Shown: positions 44,451-57,084 of the stretch, piece by piece
How positions within the stretch are numbered: position 1 is the stretch's first letter
Layout of the letters: the number at the start of each line of letters is the position of its first letter
Source of the DNA: Thereva unica
Lineage: Eukaryota > Arthropoda > Insecta > Diptera > Therevidae
Assembly: GCA_949987705.1 (NCBI GenBank)
Contig: OX465282.1
Span: 12,078,501-12,142,500 of the forward strand
Length of the DNA stretch: 64,000 nt
Reading direction: 5' to 3'
Made by a program: the position numbers and the translations under genes
The notes under the pieces: generated by a model
Seen by the model: only the letters and a program-made list of their open reading frames with translations
Told to the model about the DNA's origin: nothing
The model's database searches: none

Positions 44451-45889
44451 TTGGTCTGTATTTTGCAAGATCGGTAGTTTAGAAGATCGATCACCGCACA
44501 CTAAAGAGCCTTATTTCAGTAGTGATATAGAGGCTTCATCGCTTACTGGTGTGGGAAGCAATACCGGCCTTTAATACTACCTCGATCCTAAGCGCCGAGT
44601 TGTTTGCTTTGAGTTCAAAATATGACTTCGCTGATCGAGATAGGCACAGCGCTCGATCGCTAATCGTTTTTATAATTTTATCCATAATCATAAACCATAG
44701 AAGAAGCGAAAGGATTCACTCCTAGAGTGTGTCATAGAACGTCGTCTTTACCATTCTGTTATTGCTTAAGCTGCTGTCCATAATTCTAGTTTTCAGTTTT
44801 CCGCTGAGTCATCCGGATAGCTTCGGATAAAAACATACGAAGTTCTGTTACAAAGTTTCAGAGGTATAGGTCTAGGATGTGCTGTAAGGTAGGTACTCAG
44901 AACAAAAGATGTCAAGCTTATCGTCATATGATTCTTTACCATCTCGTATCTCCGCCAACCTATCATACGAATCAAGATCACTTTAGTCCCCCTTCAAGAC
45001 TTCGAGGTAGCAATCCTTTTAAGGAGACTCTGCCCACGTACCGCTTTCCAACTGAAGTAATATGGGTGACAGGGTTGCTTAGAGAGAATCTTGTCAAGCT
45101 AGGTCGATCCTTTATATATTTGCTCTATGATTATCACATTGTATTGTTCGTTCTTTTAGGTTTTCTATGTGGCTTTTGTTCGCCTTGCTTCACCCAGATT
45201 TAGATTTGGTCTTCCAACAATTGTTGGCTTCTCTACATCTCTCCCCTCCTCAGCATTGCCTTAGTTTCAATAGCCGTATTCACCATCGCTGATTCATCGT
45301 TTCTATTGTTGCAAGAGTGTGCCCCTATCCACTTCGATGACTGTTACGGTGATCCGTTCGTCCGCTGATCTTTTTAACGGATTCAATTTGCTGCTGATCT
45401 GAACATCTTAATGTTTGAGTTTTTTTAGGTCGAATAGAAATTTGTGATCAACTTTTTTCAGCTCCTCTAGGCGCTCGATCTTGATTAATAATAGTACCAT
45501 CTTGCTATTCTGCAAGGGTTTATTGAACTCCTTGAACAGCCTGTGTGGTCCCTTCTCCATCTTAGAAAGCCAGATTTTTGTCTGTATTCTCCTAGTTGTG
45601 TGTTTTTTCATAGTAAGCCTCAACCTACGCACTCCAAAAATTTTATCAAGAAGTGATTTTCACACTTGATCAATCAAAAAACTCTTGCTGAAAAGTCGAA
45701 CAAGATCAATGGCGTCTCTATCTGCTGTTTTTGCATCAATGTCAACCGAAAAAATTTCCCGGATTTTGCACATCTTTGAGTTGACATCTATAAGCAACAC
45801 TTCAAGACACCACCACCCCGTCACTCAATGTCATTCTTGTTTTCGAAATTCGTTGTTAGGGACCTCCCAGAGTCTGTGAGTCTGTGATG
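44451..45889. other. Unassigned stretch
   Basis: No gene, repeat or LINE motif that I can defend. Several open frames of 60-110 codons show no domain and no splice context. Confidence 0.3.
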
Positions 45890-46170
45890 TCAATGCCACC
45901 CCGGGCCGGCCAGTATTACCCGAGATAATGGGCATTTCGCAGCCCTCCTTTGGGAATTTAAAAAAGAGGGCATAACTCCTGAACCCCTTGGTATTTTTGG
46001 CATACTCAACTGGTCTGAGCTCGGGGGAGCGAGCACTTTCCAACGATACCCCATTCATTCAAATTAGAGCACTTTCGGAAAATCGGCCTGGGAATTCTGG
46101 GCCTGGGAATTCACAAAAGAGGGCATAACTCCCGAACCCCGTTATTTCCTGAAGTACGAATGAGTGGTCA
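45890..46170. repeat. Tandem pair of a GAGGGCATAACTCC unit
   Basis: GAGGGCATAACTCCTGAACC near 45968 and GAGGGCATAACTCCCGAACC near 46118 sit in a unit of about 150 bp that also repeats GGGAATT. Probably part of a DNA element; ends not identified. Confidence 0.5.
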
Positions 46171-46439
46171 GTCACCATTGAGATAGCTGGAGCAACAAGT
46201 AGTTCATTTAAATATCTAAATACGCACGTGCCGTAACTATCTCACACTGATGGAAGTGCGACTATAACCCTCTCGTGGTGGCCACTGGAAGCTGTCCTGA
46301 AAGAGATGAGCTAATATGAGCGCTCGTAGGCCCGCAGGCCAAGATGTAAAGTTATCGTATTGAGGGTTTCATAGCAGTGGGTAGGTTATGCACTGTCGTT
46401 TAACGATCTTCTCTAGACATTGGGCGCCTTATTATGATA

Positions 46440-47060
46440 TGGACCCTCTATCAAGATGATCCTTACCTTTCCACCATACTCATGGACCTTTTGTGGACCA
46501 ATTAATCTGGCGAATGCCAAGGCAAGGAAGGCCGAAGTGAAATTGAGGAGAACATCCGAACTCAGCTTTCCTGAACTTCCCTGCAGAACTAAGACAGGAC
46601 GGCGGCCTGAAATCCGGATAGCGAATAAGCAGGCCTGGACAGCCACCGCTCTGGGAAAAAAGCTTCCCATATAATCTAATGGAACATTCCCATCATCCAG
46701 GGGAGCAGGGACACCAGAAATTAAAAAGAAAAAGGAGTGTTATCGCAATTACCCTCCTACTGGGATAACAAGCAGACTCAGCCCGCCGCCGTTCTGTCCT
46801 AATGTTCTGGACTCACTAAAGGGTCAAGGCAAGGAGGGCTACAATTAAATTGGGGAGCCCACGAAACATACCCGAGCCGGCTTTCGTTAATTCCTTCCGA
46901 ACAGGCCGAAGGTAGGACTGCGGTCGTGAGCCCGGGAAACTTAAACAGCGTAAGCGACAAGCCACTAGGCAGGCTGCTGAATTTGTTCCAACGGTCTTGC
47001 CCACAAATGAATGAGCTATACGGGTGTAGTACAAGAGGCCAAGCGAATGGCCGTGGTACT
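46440..47060. repeat. Two diverged copies of a CAAGGCAAGGA-containing repeat
   Basis: The segments at about 46515-46640 and 46825-46930 align by eye: CAAGGCAAGGAAGGCC / CAAGGCAAGGAGGGCT, then an AAATTG-GGAG block and a GAACTTCC / GAACAGGCC block. Function unknown. Confidence 0.35.
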
Positions 47061-47324
47061 TTCGGACCCAAAAACTAAAAAAAGATTTCCCCGATGGCGG
47101 CTTGTTTAAAAAACCTTTTCCTTTCTGGAGCTTTATTGTGAGGTACCAAGTGGTCCAACATGGACCACTACCTCTCGTGGAGGCGCATCAGGTCGTTGCT
47201 TCAGTCCTTACTTTCTGGAGTACCTTCCAATCATCTTCGGCAATATTGTACCTGAAATTGTTAGTTCTGTCTCTCTTAGAGAAGGGACCGAAAGCTTCAT
47301 TTTTGCAGTCCTACATTTTCTCGT

Positions 47325-48520
47325 CTGCAGGGCCGGCGCTTGGGTTTTTTGCGTCCGGTGCAGTATACCATATAGCGCCCCAAAAGCTCATTAGTTGTTA
47401 ATCGCAGTGAATATTATACATTTTGGTGTTATTTAGCTTTGTTTTATTAAAACTCATTCTCAATTCGAGGCGTCACGGAAATCTTAATCTCCCCTTTTTT
47501 TGAGTGTAGTTCTCTTTTTTTTAGTAAAAGTGTAATGAGGCGTCGGGTTGGGTGCCCGAACGGCCAATCTCAGACCCTCACTCAATAACCACGAAAATTT
47601 GAAACCATATCGCAAACCGAGACTTTTCAAAACGGTACCACGAGTCTACGGGAAAGGCAGCTCGTCGGGAGGGTCGTGGCGTGGGAAGACCCTAGATGCA
47701 CTCGACAAAAAAACTAAACAAAATAGCGTGAAACCGTTCAGGTACCAGCGCAATTCCGTCCGTAGAACTATGACATCTAGTTACCCGACACCACCCAATA
47801 CCCGTTAATCGCGGACCAATGAAAATTTTCTGCTAACATACAATATAAACCATGATTAGATAGTGATGGAGTAATGCTACTTATGCTAATGGAGGCCAAG
47901 GCTCGAATTGGGCTGTAGAGCCATCGAAGAAATAGCCACCAAATTCATGGCATCTACTCAAAAAACCACGTCACATCAAATCACCAGTAACAAGAAAAAA
48001 AGGAGTAAATTAATTGACAAACATTTAAACATTATTGTGACCTTCGATCAGAGCCATCGCTTGAGTTTTAGGCGCAGCAATACACACAATACAAAGGCAT
48101 TGGAATAATTTTTGCCTTTGTGTGAGCCTATATGAGCGTGTGCATAGATGAAAATGAAGTAATCGGAATTTTCAATTTTTAAACACCTTAATTTCTGGAA
48201 TTGCGCCCCATCCAATTGCGCCCGGTGCAACTGCACCATTTGCACCTATGGAAACGTCGCCCCTGCTCGTCTGCAACATTTGCTGTAATCTGTGAGAGTG
48301 TTCGGGTAAGGCAATAATAATCACCGTCTTTGTCCAAGCATAGGCCAGCGCTGTTCGTAGCCAGCCTCTTGATCCACCACCAGAAATCAGATTTAAGCTT
48401 GGTTTTGGCTAAGTTACTTGACACATTCCACTTTAATCATAGGGCAGAAACAGTTGCCTTCCAGCGGACTCTATAACAGCCCTCAGCTCCGCCCAGGATC
48501 TCCCAGTTGTTGCGTGATTT
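47325..48520. other. Repeat and LINE 3'-end debris
   Basis: Dispersed GGTGCAC repeat copies at 47325-47410 and 48190-48275. An RTE-like LINE tail at about 47870-47940 (GGCTCGAATTGGGCTGTAGA, the tail also seen near 57530). On the minus strand at 48438-48520, the last part of a LINE like that at 30542 (GCCCTCAGCTCCGCCCAGGA on the plus strand). The 86-codon frame at 47548-47808 is unassigned. Confidence 0.45.
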
Positions 48521-48649
48521 CACTAACTTAGAACTAAATTTGTTTTCTTTTAGGTTAACGGTTCAAGATAAAAAATCTCCAGTAAGTAAAAACAACATAT
48601 TAAAATCCTGATTTTTTTTAATCATAAACTCACCCAACAATCTCTCCCT

Positions 48650-49248
48650 CTAAACCTGCTTAATCTCCCCCAACAATATCATTTTCCACAGCAATATCAA
48701 ATTATTATTCCTCTTCGGCATTTTGTGCTTCATCTCCACCGTACAACGAAAACCCATTTCTGGCATAACACGTGGAAAATCCGTCGTTGCCACCGAATAA
48801 TTTCTTGTATAGTAATGACCAGCTGTAACTGGACACGTGAAGTTACAATTCGATCGCTCAACAATATAATGAAAAGTTATTTGTGATATTCTTTCACCAC
48901 CCAAAATCTTATAAACATTGCAGTAAGAAAGTTCACGTTGAAGAAAATTACGTTGATGACCATTGATTATAAAGGTGACATCGAATTTCAGTAGAGGATC
49001 GGGGAAGGTTTCATAGACATCAGCTTCGACGGTTAAGGATTCATTGTTGTGTATCGATGCGGTTACATTTAGGGCTTTCTTATCGAAGGTTGATTCTACA
49101 CTGTGGAAGAATACTTTGTAGGGTTCCTAAAATAATTTATTTGTATTAGAAGTTTAGTTTCTAGAAGTTTAATTAGTATCAATACTTTAGAAATCGATCC
49201 CCCGATAAATAATATTAAAGCGAGAAGATGATATTTGCAGAAATACAT
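48650..49248 (-). CDS. DUF1091-family secreted protein, gene 3 (2 exons, minus strand)
   Basis: Exon 1, 49248-49186, encodes 21 residues (MYFCKYHLLALILFIGGSIS plus K), a signal peptide. Intron 49185-49127 (59 bp) has GTATTG and TTTTAG ends. Exon 2, 49126-48650, gives 158 more residues, so 179 in total, nearly the same as gene 1. Family cysteines: LSYCNVYKIL, then CNFTCPVTAGHYYTRNYSV, then FRCTVEM. The short ORF starting at the ATG at 48904 is only the C-terminal part of this frame. Unlike genes 1 and 2 there is no intron inside the CP...G motif. There are N-glycosylation sequons (NVT, NES, NFT). A variant signal ATTAAA lies on the minus strand near 48623. It faces gene 2. Ligand and role unknown. 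Confidence 0.85.
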
Positions 49249-49599
49249 TCCGGTTTTGTTTAAACAAATCTACAAACACGACTAAAATATTATTTTTCAA
49301 TATTTCGAGATATCGTTAATCATTAGTAGTTTATCTAAATGCGTGTATAATAACTAGCAATTATCTACTAGTTAGGCGCCTCGTGCGAAGTGAAACTAAG
49401 TGGAAATGATTCAGTTTCTGCCAGGAAATATACGTTTTTTAATATTTTGTTTACTACTTTAAAAAATAAGCAAAAATGCTTATTTATGACTTTGGTCAGT
49501 TAATAAAATTACTGTGGGTTTACAAGAAAAATAATCGAAGTCCGAAGTAGATCATAAATTATTATTGAAAATTGTTCGTGCTTCCAAGCCGCCACAAGA
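49249..49599. other. Upstream region of DUF1091 gene 3
   Basis: AT-rich, with no strong TATA box in the expected place. Probably the promoter of gene 3. Confidence 0.35.
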
Positions 49600-49850
49600 T
49601 CCTAAATAAGATTCCCCCAGCATGAAAGCCAACTCAAGCCATATTAATAAACCACGATTCCCCATCTTCACCCAAAACTCCTACAGCCACACTAACTCAC
49701 CCCAGCAAGTTCAACTAGTGTTACACAGGTGGCGCTCACACCCAAAAGACAACCACACAGGTTCTTCTCCCGAATAAAGTTTACACCCAACCCCACAACC
49801 ATTGACGTCATTGCGCTCATAAGCCCATAGCTATACTACTGATAGATCGA
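49600..49850. repeat. LTR-like repeat, copy 1
   Basis: Shares with 52060-52170 and 52520-52660 the blocks CCCAAAACTCCT, CCCGAATAAAG-T-ACACCCA, CCACAACCA-TGACGTCA and AAGCCCATAG. It lies just past a copia-like pol end (next entry), where a 3' LTR would be for a minus-strand element. Contains a CRE-like TGACGTCA. Confidence 0.45.
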
Positions 49851-50082
49851 TGCTTAAGAAGTTTAGAGTACTCCTCTTCGCATACCTTATAGTGCTGCAA
49901 CAGATGCGTTTCTGCAGATTTCTAACCGTACAACATATTGCGCCTGTGGACATGTGTCGAAAATTTTTATCTATTTTTTTTTTTTTTTTCAACTTTTGCA
50001 ATTTCCCTTTCGTCCTTAAAAGCTCAAATGTTGACAACGGTTTTACCAAATAGTCCCCCAACTGAGTACTAACCACATCCAA
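49831..50082 (-). pseudogene. Possible copia-type pol C-terminal scrap
   Basis: Minus-strand frame reading VVSTQLGDYLVKPLSTFELL, resembling the end of copia-like RNase H (usual form VST..Q.AD.LTKPL). Followed by Lys-rich text. Only one motif supports this. Confidence 0.4.
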
Positions 50083-50394
50083 TTCTGCTTGACTTTCATA
50101 ATCGAACGGGGGTCCGTCTTTTTAGTATGGTAATGGCATCCTTTACGGTCACCAAAATAATTGACTATTTTCTTCGTCCTATCCAATTTCTTAAAACTCC
50201 AAAAATGCTCAGTTGGGAGCATATTGGTAGCACTTCCAATGTGCTCCTCTTTGTAGGGCTTTTAAATCAAGAAGAAATACGCAACAATGTTTTCAGTAAG
50301 GCTGATCCTTCGAAAATAATGGGTAATATACCATTCTGTGTTCAGCGACAAAATGCAGACAATAGCAAGTTTCTAATTTAGTATAGAATGGAAA

Positions 50395-50680
50395 AAATTA
50401 AGAAACTATAACTTCGAACAATCAAATCAATTCTACTACCTTGGATCCACAGCCACTGAAGACCATGATCAAGAAAGAAATGAAAATATGCAAAGATGAA
50501 TAAAAGTCTCGCCTTCTCATTTTACTTTCTGACTGCTGCCAGTAACACAATTCAAAGCCATTCACAAAAAAAAATTAAATTAAGATTGCCCAAAACAATC
50601 ATACACGTAGTACCTAAGCAGGAAATGTGAGTCATGCAGTACAAGTGCTTAACTTTCTGAAAATCTGGACACAGGTATAT
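50395..50680 (+). pseudogene. LINE C-terminal fragment (RTE-like)
   Basis: NFEQSNQFYYLGSTATEDHD opens the post-RT region (usual form F.YLGS.IT.D), followed after stops by FKAIHKKK and CESC, matching the usual KT..RPVLTYGCETW block. Decayed. Confidence 0.55.
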
Positions 50681-50895
50681 GATAGCGTCAATCCAGACAG
50701 AGGAGAAGGAGGTACTAGCATGAATATACTGTAGCTTGCGTGTAAGGAGTGATCGTGCAAGTCATAGTCAAATAAGAGAGCTCCTTCGAACAGATTTCGG
50801 TCAACCTATATCTGATAACATTATTACTTTGGCTACTGCCTGGCCCCTTTGTTTAGTATTGCAAAACATGCTTTGAAGCTTGCCAGCAGTTTTGT

Positions 50896-53220
50896 CTACA
50901 AGACGCTAGAGGAATTAGGCCCGCCATAGTATTTCCGGGACAAAACTAAACCGCCTCCATCCGACTCTAATTGGAGCCATCTTTGTATAGAATTAGAATT
51001 TGTAGGGGTATACCTGCTCACTGATATGTACGTAGCAACAGATCGAGGATTACATTCATTGCCTCCCGTGTAGGCAGTCCTCCGCTCTCTGGGATTGGCA
51101 TAGTCTGGATTGTTATATTCAAGTTCATCTCTTGTCGAAGGTCTCCTTACTAGCATAGAACACTATTCTGGATTTCTTTGCACTTTTTTCGATGTTGAGC
51201 CGTCAATATAGCCCAGAAAGGGTCCAAGTGCTTAGCTTCCTTCCATGATACTGCTTCCTCCTCCTGCAACCTTAGCCCCGAGTTGGGCCACTGGACCACT
51301 TATCTTACACTCCACTACGGCATCACGAATCGTGATTGGTTCACAAATTCATTCCCTCCAAGCTCCGTCTCGCTTTTTTTAAAGAACAGATTATTCTTTG
51401 GAGAGGATCAAGAGGAACGTCTCCTAGATTCTTGGTATATTGAAAATCCCCGTTCCAGGCTTGCTTTACCATGAAGTGTCCGATAAAGGCACTAATTTGA
51501 TAGACTGAGGATAAGTGAAGATCCTTGGCCCAACAAAATCCAATCTAACTATCCTTAAGTCCATTGAACTGAAGTTATGGCAAAGGTAATTCAAGGGTTT
51601 GGCTTACCTTGACCTGAGCCATTCCATTCTCGTACCCAGGGCTCTTGCAATAGAGCGACACAAAGGTTTTCTCCATTAGGAAAATATGTAGGTTGTCTGT
51701 GGCCGTCCCTGGAGTGTTGGGGTTGATCTGACTAATCTCAAACATCTGCCTGAGGTCCAAACCTCCAAACTCAAACCCTCCACCAGTTCGTCTAGATTAT
51801 GGGAATCCTCTAGGGACTGCGTGTTAATAAGGAGAAAGAATAAAAAGACCAGGCAGACCAAATAGACTAGATCTGCTTATGCTAATAGTCTTGGCCTTGG
51901 AAAAGTTTTCGCAACGCCCCCAAGCCCTCGCTAGACTTTCCAACCAAGACTTTCAAGCACACACTAACATCGAACCTCCACAAGACCTAAGCTTAGACTC
52001 TTCCACATAAAAAAGACCCCATCCAAAACCCAACGCTGCGAAGTTATAGAACTGATCCCCAGTGCAAAAGCTCATCCAAGGCACAACTAAGAATTGAAAC
52101 CTAGATCAAATTCCCCAACAAAATTCCACACAAGATCGTCGAGTCCTACCCAAAACTCCTCCAGCATGTTGATGTTCTTTTCATTGTTCTTTTTATATCG
52201 TTCCGTTGATCGTAGGTTTTCATATTCAGCCCTAGTTTGCTCTTCAATCACTAATTCACCGTTATATCTTCTGTCTCTGTTTCCTGTTTTTGTTTTTATT
52301 GTAGATATGGTGTAATTTGGGTTCCAATTAAGAAGTGATCAGAGTCTATATTTGTGCGTGGTATGATCTCACGTCAAACACATTACCTTTTGCCGTTTGT
52401 AGGCTGGAGATATTCCATTACCTACTTAAAGTAGACGAGATAATATCTATATTTCTATATCTATATATTTTATTACTACTTCCTATGGAACCCCAGGTGG
52501 CTGCTATCATATCCTACCTGGGTCGTTTCACCAAGTTAATTCCAAAGCTCACCACAAAAAGCTCACCACCCCGGTTTTTGTCCCGAATAAAGCTCACACC
52601 CACTTCCACAACCAATGACGTCACTGCTCATTTAAGCCCATAGCCCTAATACTGGTTTACTCGAAATATTCCCAAATGAGATTAGCTTGAGGCTCTCACC
52701 CTTTCCGAATTCGTTGCAGATCTTACTGAAGCATTAACCTAGGAAATCCTTTGAGTTGAGTCACTCTTCACATCTGACTTCCTTTAACTACTTTCGAGGT
52801 GTCATAGAAGGGGGTTATTTTTCCCTTGCCGGAGATATTATAGTCGAAAATCATTTCCGATAGTTTGGATTTCACTTCCACCCAGTTTTCGGGGTTAACT
52901 GAACCCCCAATTCCTTCTCGTTCATCAAAACTACTTGCATCTAGGTGATCCCTGACCATCTCGCTCAACAGCCTTTATTGGCGCGGCTGTGATCTACGTA
53001 CCAGCTGCTGCACATCTACATTCTTCGATAACCTAAAAGACCTTGGCATATCGCTGGACCTTCTCCTTAGGAGAGGATCGAGAACTTTCTGTCCGTTCGT
53101 CCCGTGCACTCGAACAACACCAACCATCGTTCTGGACCTTATCTGGGACCTTATTCTTCTCTTCTGGTCTCTATCAGGTACAGAAACCAGCCTTCTCCAT
53201 CCTGGAAAATTTGCCAAAAA
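50896..53220 (-). pseudogene. Jockey/R1-like LINE remnant, minus strand
   Basis: From right to left: possible ORF1 text at 52968-52768 (GGSVNPENWVEVKSKLSEMI, resembling Gag-like ORF1 of insect LINEs); start of ORF2 endonuclease at 51760-51580 (LRQMFEISQINPN, DNLHIFLMEKTF); and at 51156-50896 a piece whose other frame reads NVILDLL, like the region after the RT in the copy at 29790. Segments between are missing or replaced, including the repeat at 52060-52660. Confidence 0.45.
52060..52660. repeat. LTR-like repeat, copy 2 (interrupted)
   Basis: Two blocks, 52060-52170 and 52520-52660, correspond in order to 49600-49690 and 49740-49850. The intervening 52175-52515 has no counterpart and looks like an insertion without recognisable content. 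It lies within the LINE remnant. Confidence 0.4.
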
Positions 53221-53311
53221 TGAAAAGGGCTCTCAGGTATCGATCCTGCATGCTCATACTATCTGACCATCGCTTTCACGTATTCAATTTGCAACGTCGA
53301 ACCAAAACGTG

Positions 53312-53777
53312 TTTTTTTTTTTATGTGAAAGACTAGAGTCTCAGGAAAAGCCCTTTATACTGTGTCGACAATCTATTTTCTTCATATAGAGTGCAATGTC
53401 GAACAGCAGCTCCAGTCGGGGAAGGAAATAGCTGTCACAACCAACCAGAGATATTTTTCAGTCCACCTACTCCCAAACCATTACTGTCGCGACTTTGACA
53501 TCGGGGCATCGAGAAACAACTCGCTGGAGTGTTATGCCTCCTGAAACGAGTTGAATCTCATCAACCAACCGATGACATGCGCTTTTGGTGGAGCGGGGAA
53601 GGGCTAAGGAAGGCAATGATAGAAGGAATCAGGAATGTAAAGAGGGAAGAAGAAAGAAGGAAAGTTATATAGGCGGGAAAGTGGAAAAGGCGAAGGACCG
53701 TGGGGCTGGCCGGGATTTGAACCCGGGACCTCTGGGATAGTAGTCATGCGCCTTACCTCTAGACTACCGAGGCCCCC
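53312..53777 (-). mobile_element. tRNA-derived SINE, copy 4 (full length)
   Basis: T-run from 53312, full body, and a head on the right with B box GGTTCAAATCC and A box CTAGAGGTAAGGC. Same length class as copies 2 and 3. Confidence 0.88.
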
Positions 53778-54540
53778 AACAGGTGCTATTACAGGCGCTC
53801 ACCGAATTTGTGGGTATCTCAACTACCGTCTCCTAGCTAAGAGAGAGTAATTGGCAAGTAGTTCTCCTCTGAAGAGGTTGAGGGTAGTGTTTGTGCAGGT
53901 ATACAGGGTGCGCCAACTAGACCTTCGGTATTTCAACATTGAATGACTCTGACATTTTTTAGCCGATTTCTACAAATGTACGCGATTCTGAAACGTTATT
54001 CAGTACCATTTTCGCTATAAAAAAATAATAAAATAATGGGCTCCGCGCTGGCATAGTTGTATTGCACTTAATGGGTCTTAGTTGAATTTTTTTAAACATT
54101 TTTGAAGATAGATAGTACAGCCTAATTTCCTCTCCACATTTTCCTTGCCAGTACACACCCATCTTCTACGAATTAATTGAATTCTTTAACATAATCCTCC
54201 TTCCCCACAAAAACTAAATTACAAAAGAAGTTCACTGAACCAAAAACTTAAAGCCCCATTGGTAAGATATAAGGATACACACGCATATTAAATTCCTTTT
54301 CATGTTCCAAATAAAATCCCAAAAAACATATTCCATACACGCGCAAAGTGAATTCGCACCGATTCCTTTCCAAATTGGTACACATTACCCCTTTTTCGAG
54401 ATTCATCCTATCTAAAAATGTGCTTAACTCAGCAGCAGCTTTTTTTATCCATGAGGGCAAAAAGTGGTGCTACTAACAACACACTAACAGGAGTAGCGCT
54501 CTACTGTGGAATACCACGGATGGATCCCCGAGACCTGGGG
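53778..54540. other. Unassigned stretch
   Basis: Starts with GGTATACAGGGTGCGCCAAC near 53907, a phrase often found at mariner-type ends, but no partner end was found. Two minus-strand frames (53959-54162, 54248-54460) have no recognised domain. Confidence 0.3.
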
Positions 54541-57084
54541 GGGAGGAAATGGAGATGTGCTACCAAAAAAAAAAAAAAATGAAAAAAAAAAATAAATTAA
54601 TTCAACTCAAGGCGTCAGCGAACCATTGCCGTATTTCTGGTGGATGCCCTCTGCTCTGCTGAGTCAATGTAAGCATGCCATCATAGAATCATAATTTTGC
54701 TTTTTCGCCACACTTAACCTTTTTCCGCACCCTGACTTTATGCCACTTTTCAAACACTTGCTGCTCCTCCGAGGAGGGTGTGTATGCCTGCCTCCATCTA
54801 CACCTGCAACACTTTCATCTCCATCTCTCTACTTTCACCACCCCCCCAGATACGAGTAGTAGTCCGGACACACCAGGGCGTACCGAAAGGAGTGAAATAA
54901 CCATCGTAGGCAAATTTTCCTAAAATTACTCACCTGACTCTGTACTTTACACCCTATATATATTCGTATATAAAGGCCCACCAGTTACACGGTTTTGTAG
55001 GTGGTGCGAGCTCGTCCTGGGGTGGTTTTTTTCTTCTCTTCTTCACAGGGTGTTCACTCTACTAATTTATTGGATCCCTTTTTGACTAGTACAATTGCCT
55101 ACTGCCGTATTAAATTCGATTTAATCTAGCTGAGCAGCAGCAGCCCTTCTCCTATAGTCGTGTATACCCCCAGAACGGGTGCTCCTTCCGCCAGGACACC
55201 TTTGCCACCATATAACGAGTGCGGTGGTGGCTGCAAATAAATTTTTACGGCTGCACATTTAAACGGAATTTAATTTTGGTAAGAAGAAGTCAAGAGACGA
55301 CACCCATTGAAGAAGACGTTCAGTAGTCTCTAGATATGGAATGGTTGGAGGGATTGAGCCCAGGTTGGCGCAGATACAGAGTGAGATAGAAACGTCAAGG
55401 TGATATTATAAACAGTTTCCAGCAGCCCTAGCATCCAGCGCTCCCCCAAAAGGATAGAGACCCTAGCCGGGGATATCTCTCTGTGTCTTTCAAGGAGTTA
55501 AAATTACATTTCCAATGCAGTAAAAGGGCTATCCGCAAGGATCTTTTCTAAAAAGGGGATGCTCTATGCCATGGATATACAGAAACATTAAGGCTGCGAT
55601 TACCTGCTGCTGTGTAGTCTTTTACTTTCCATAGTCAGAGGTGCCTTATTATGCCGAGGAAATGGGGTGATTTAGAACCTGTTAACGACGAGTTGTTCAC
55701 AAATTTCATTTTCAATTGTGTTTATTTGCAACCAGCAACAACATTTCTCCAACAATATACGCACGCACCATATACACAGTTTAAACACACTTTGACTAAA
55801 ATTTAAAGCCCTGCCACTCCCCAATTTTATTAGTAGTTAGTTTCTGTAGCATCCGATAGAGGCGGCTTTAACTACCATTCAACCATTAAGCAGAAGACAG
55901 TTTTATTAACGCCGAGCAAATCTAACCCCATACCAACACAGCCCCCGCATTCAATCCCATCATAACGTGAGCCTCATTAGAGGTGGACTAAACTCCAATT
56001 GCTGCATTTACATATGGAACGACCCTATTCCGCCCTTTCAACTTCCTTAAAATTCATTAACGTGTGCCAAAAGATATGTGTGGACGGTAAGGGGCAGCAG
56101 CCCCAGTTAATTTCATTAGATGCAATGCACTTTGCCCGGGGGTGGGTGGTTAAGGTATGCTCATATGAACGTGAGGAAAACTCCATGCAAGTTTAGACCA
56201 TACCTAGACCAGGATACATAATTCTCAACAGCCCCAGGGGACACCCATATGGATCTGCAGTCCTATAACTCATTCTCCAGAGATATATATGTATATACCT
56301 TAAAGTTGCATAATTACAGGATACTGCCCCACCCTGACTGTGTTAATGATGATTAGATTCAATTTGGTGAAGGCATCGTGTACGAAAGATAATCCTCTGC
56401 CACTTAACCTCTCACTCTATCAGAGACCTTACAACTAAGCCATACATACATCCATTCATACATACACACACAATTGTGAAAGATTTAACGGGATGTTGGC
56501 AATTTGATGACACAACTTCGACTGTATTTCATGAGGAACGTATCTGATCCACACCTTTAACCCTTCAAGGCATAAATTTTATCCTTAACATCCCCTTTGG
56601 CCAGCACAATTTTCATACTCTATGTTCTTGGCTGTCTCTGGCATAGGGGTTAAAGGCCCGGAAGTTGGCTTGATTTCGTGATAGAAGAGACAAAAGGGGA
56701 TTCCATTTTTGAGATATAGAAGGGGTGTTGATGCGGTTTTTCAAGGGTCCAGTCACTATAATCAAATCAGGTCTAATCATAGAGTTCTTCCGGTTATTCA
56801 AGATTTTCTTCTCACTTCAAAGTCGTCGGAGATTCAATTTCGTGTTGATAGATGATGATGCTCAGTTTGAGCAATGTCGAATATGTGGCTTTCGTAAGGA
56901 TTCAAAGGATGTAACCAAAAACTGTTTTTTGTGATGTTTATACTTTTGGAACATATGCCATAATTTGAAGCTATCACATATTGCAAATCGCGAATGAGGC
57001 AAGCCAGTGCCTGGCATTCCATAAAAGGTGTAATTTCCTCCTTCAGTTTTCGGCCTAAGGTGTAATTGCCGACCTTACTGGCCT
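54541..57084. other. Large stretch without recognised genes
   Basis: Includes A-runs near 54565-54600 and a TATATAAAG word at 54967-54975 that could be a core promoter, but no ORF with a start, splice pattern or domain follows. The frame 56725-56934 has one CRICGF motif and nothing more. Possibly non-coding exon or decayed repeats. Confidence 0.3.

Noticed and set aside
50896..51156. 86-codon frame on the minus strand as a host exon
   Set aside because: The alternative frame reads NVILDLL like the LINE at 29790, so it is better explained as LINE debris.
54967..54975. TATATAAAG as a promoter of a gene at 55-56 kb
   Set aside because: No ORF, splice signal or domain follows within several hundred bases, so the word alone is not enough.
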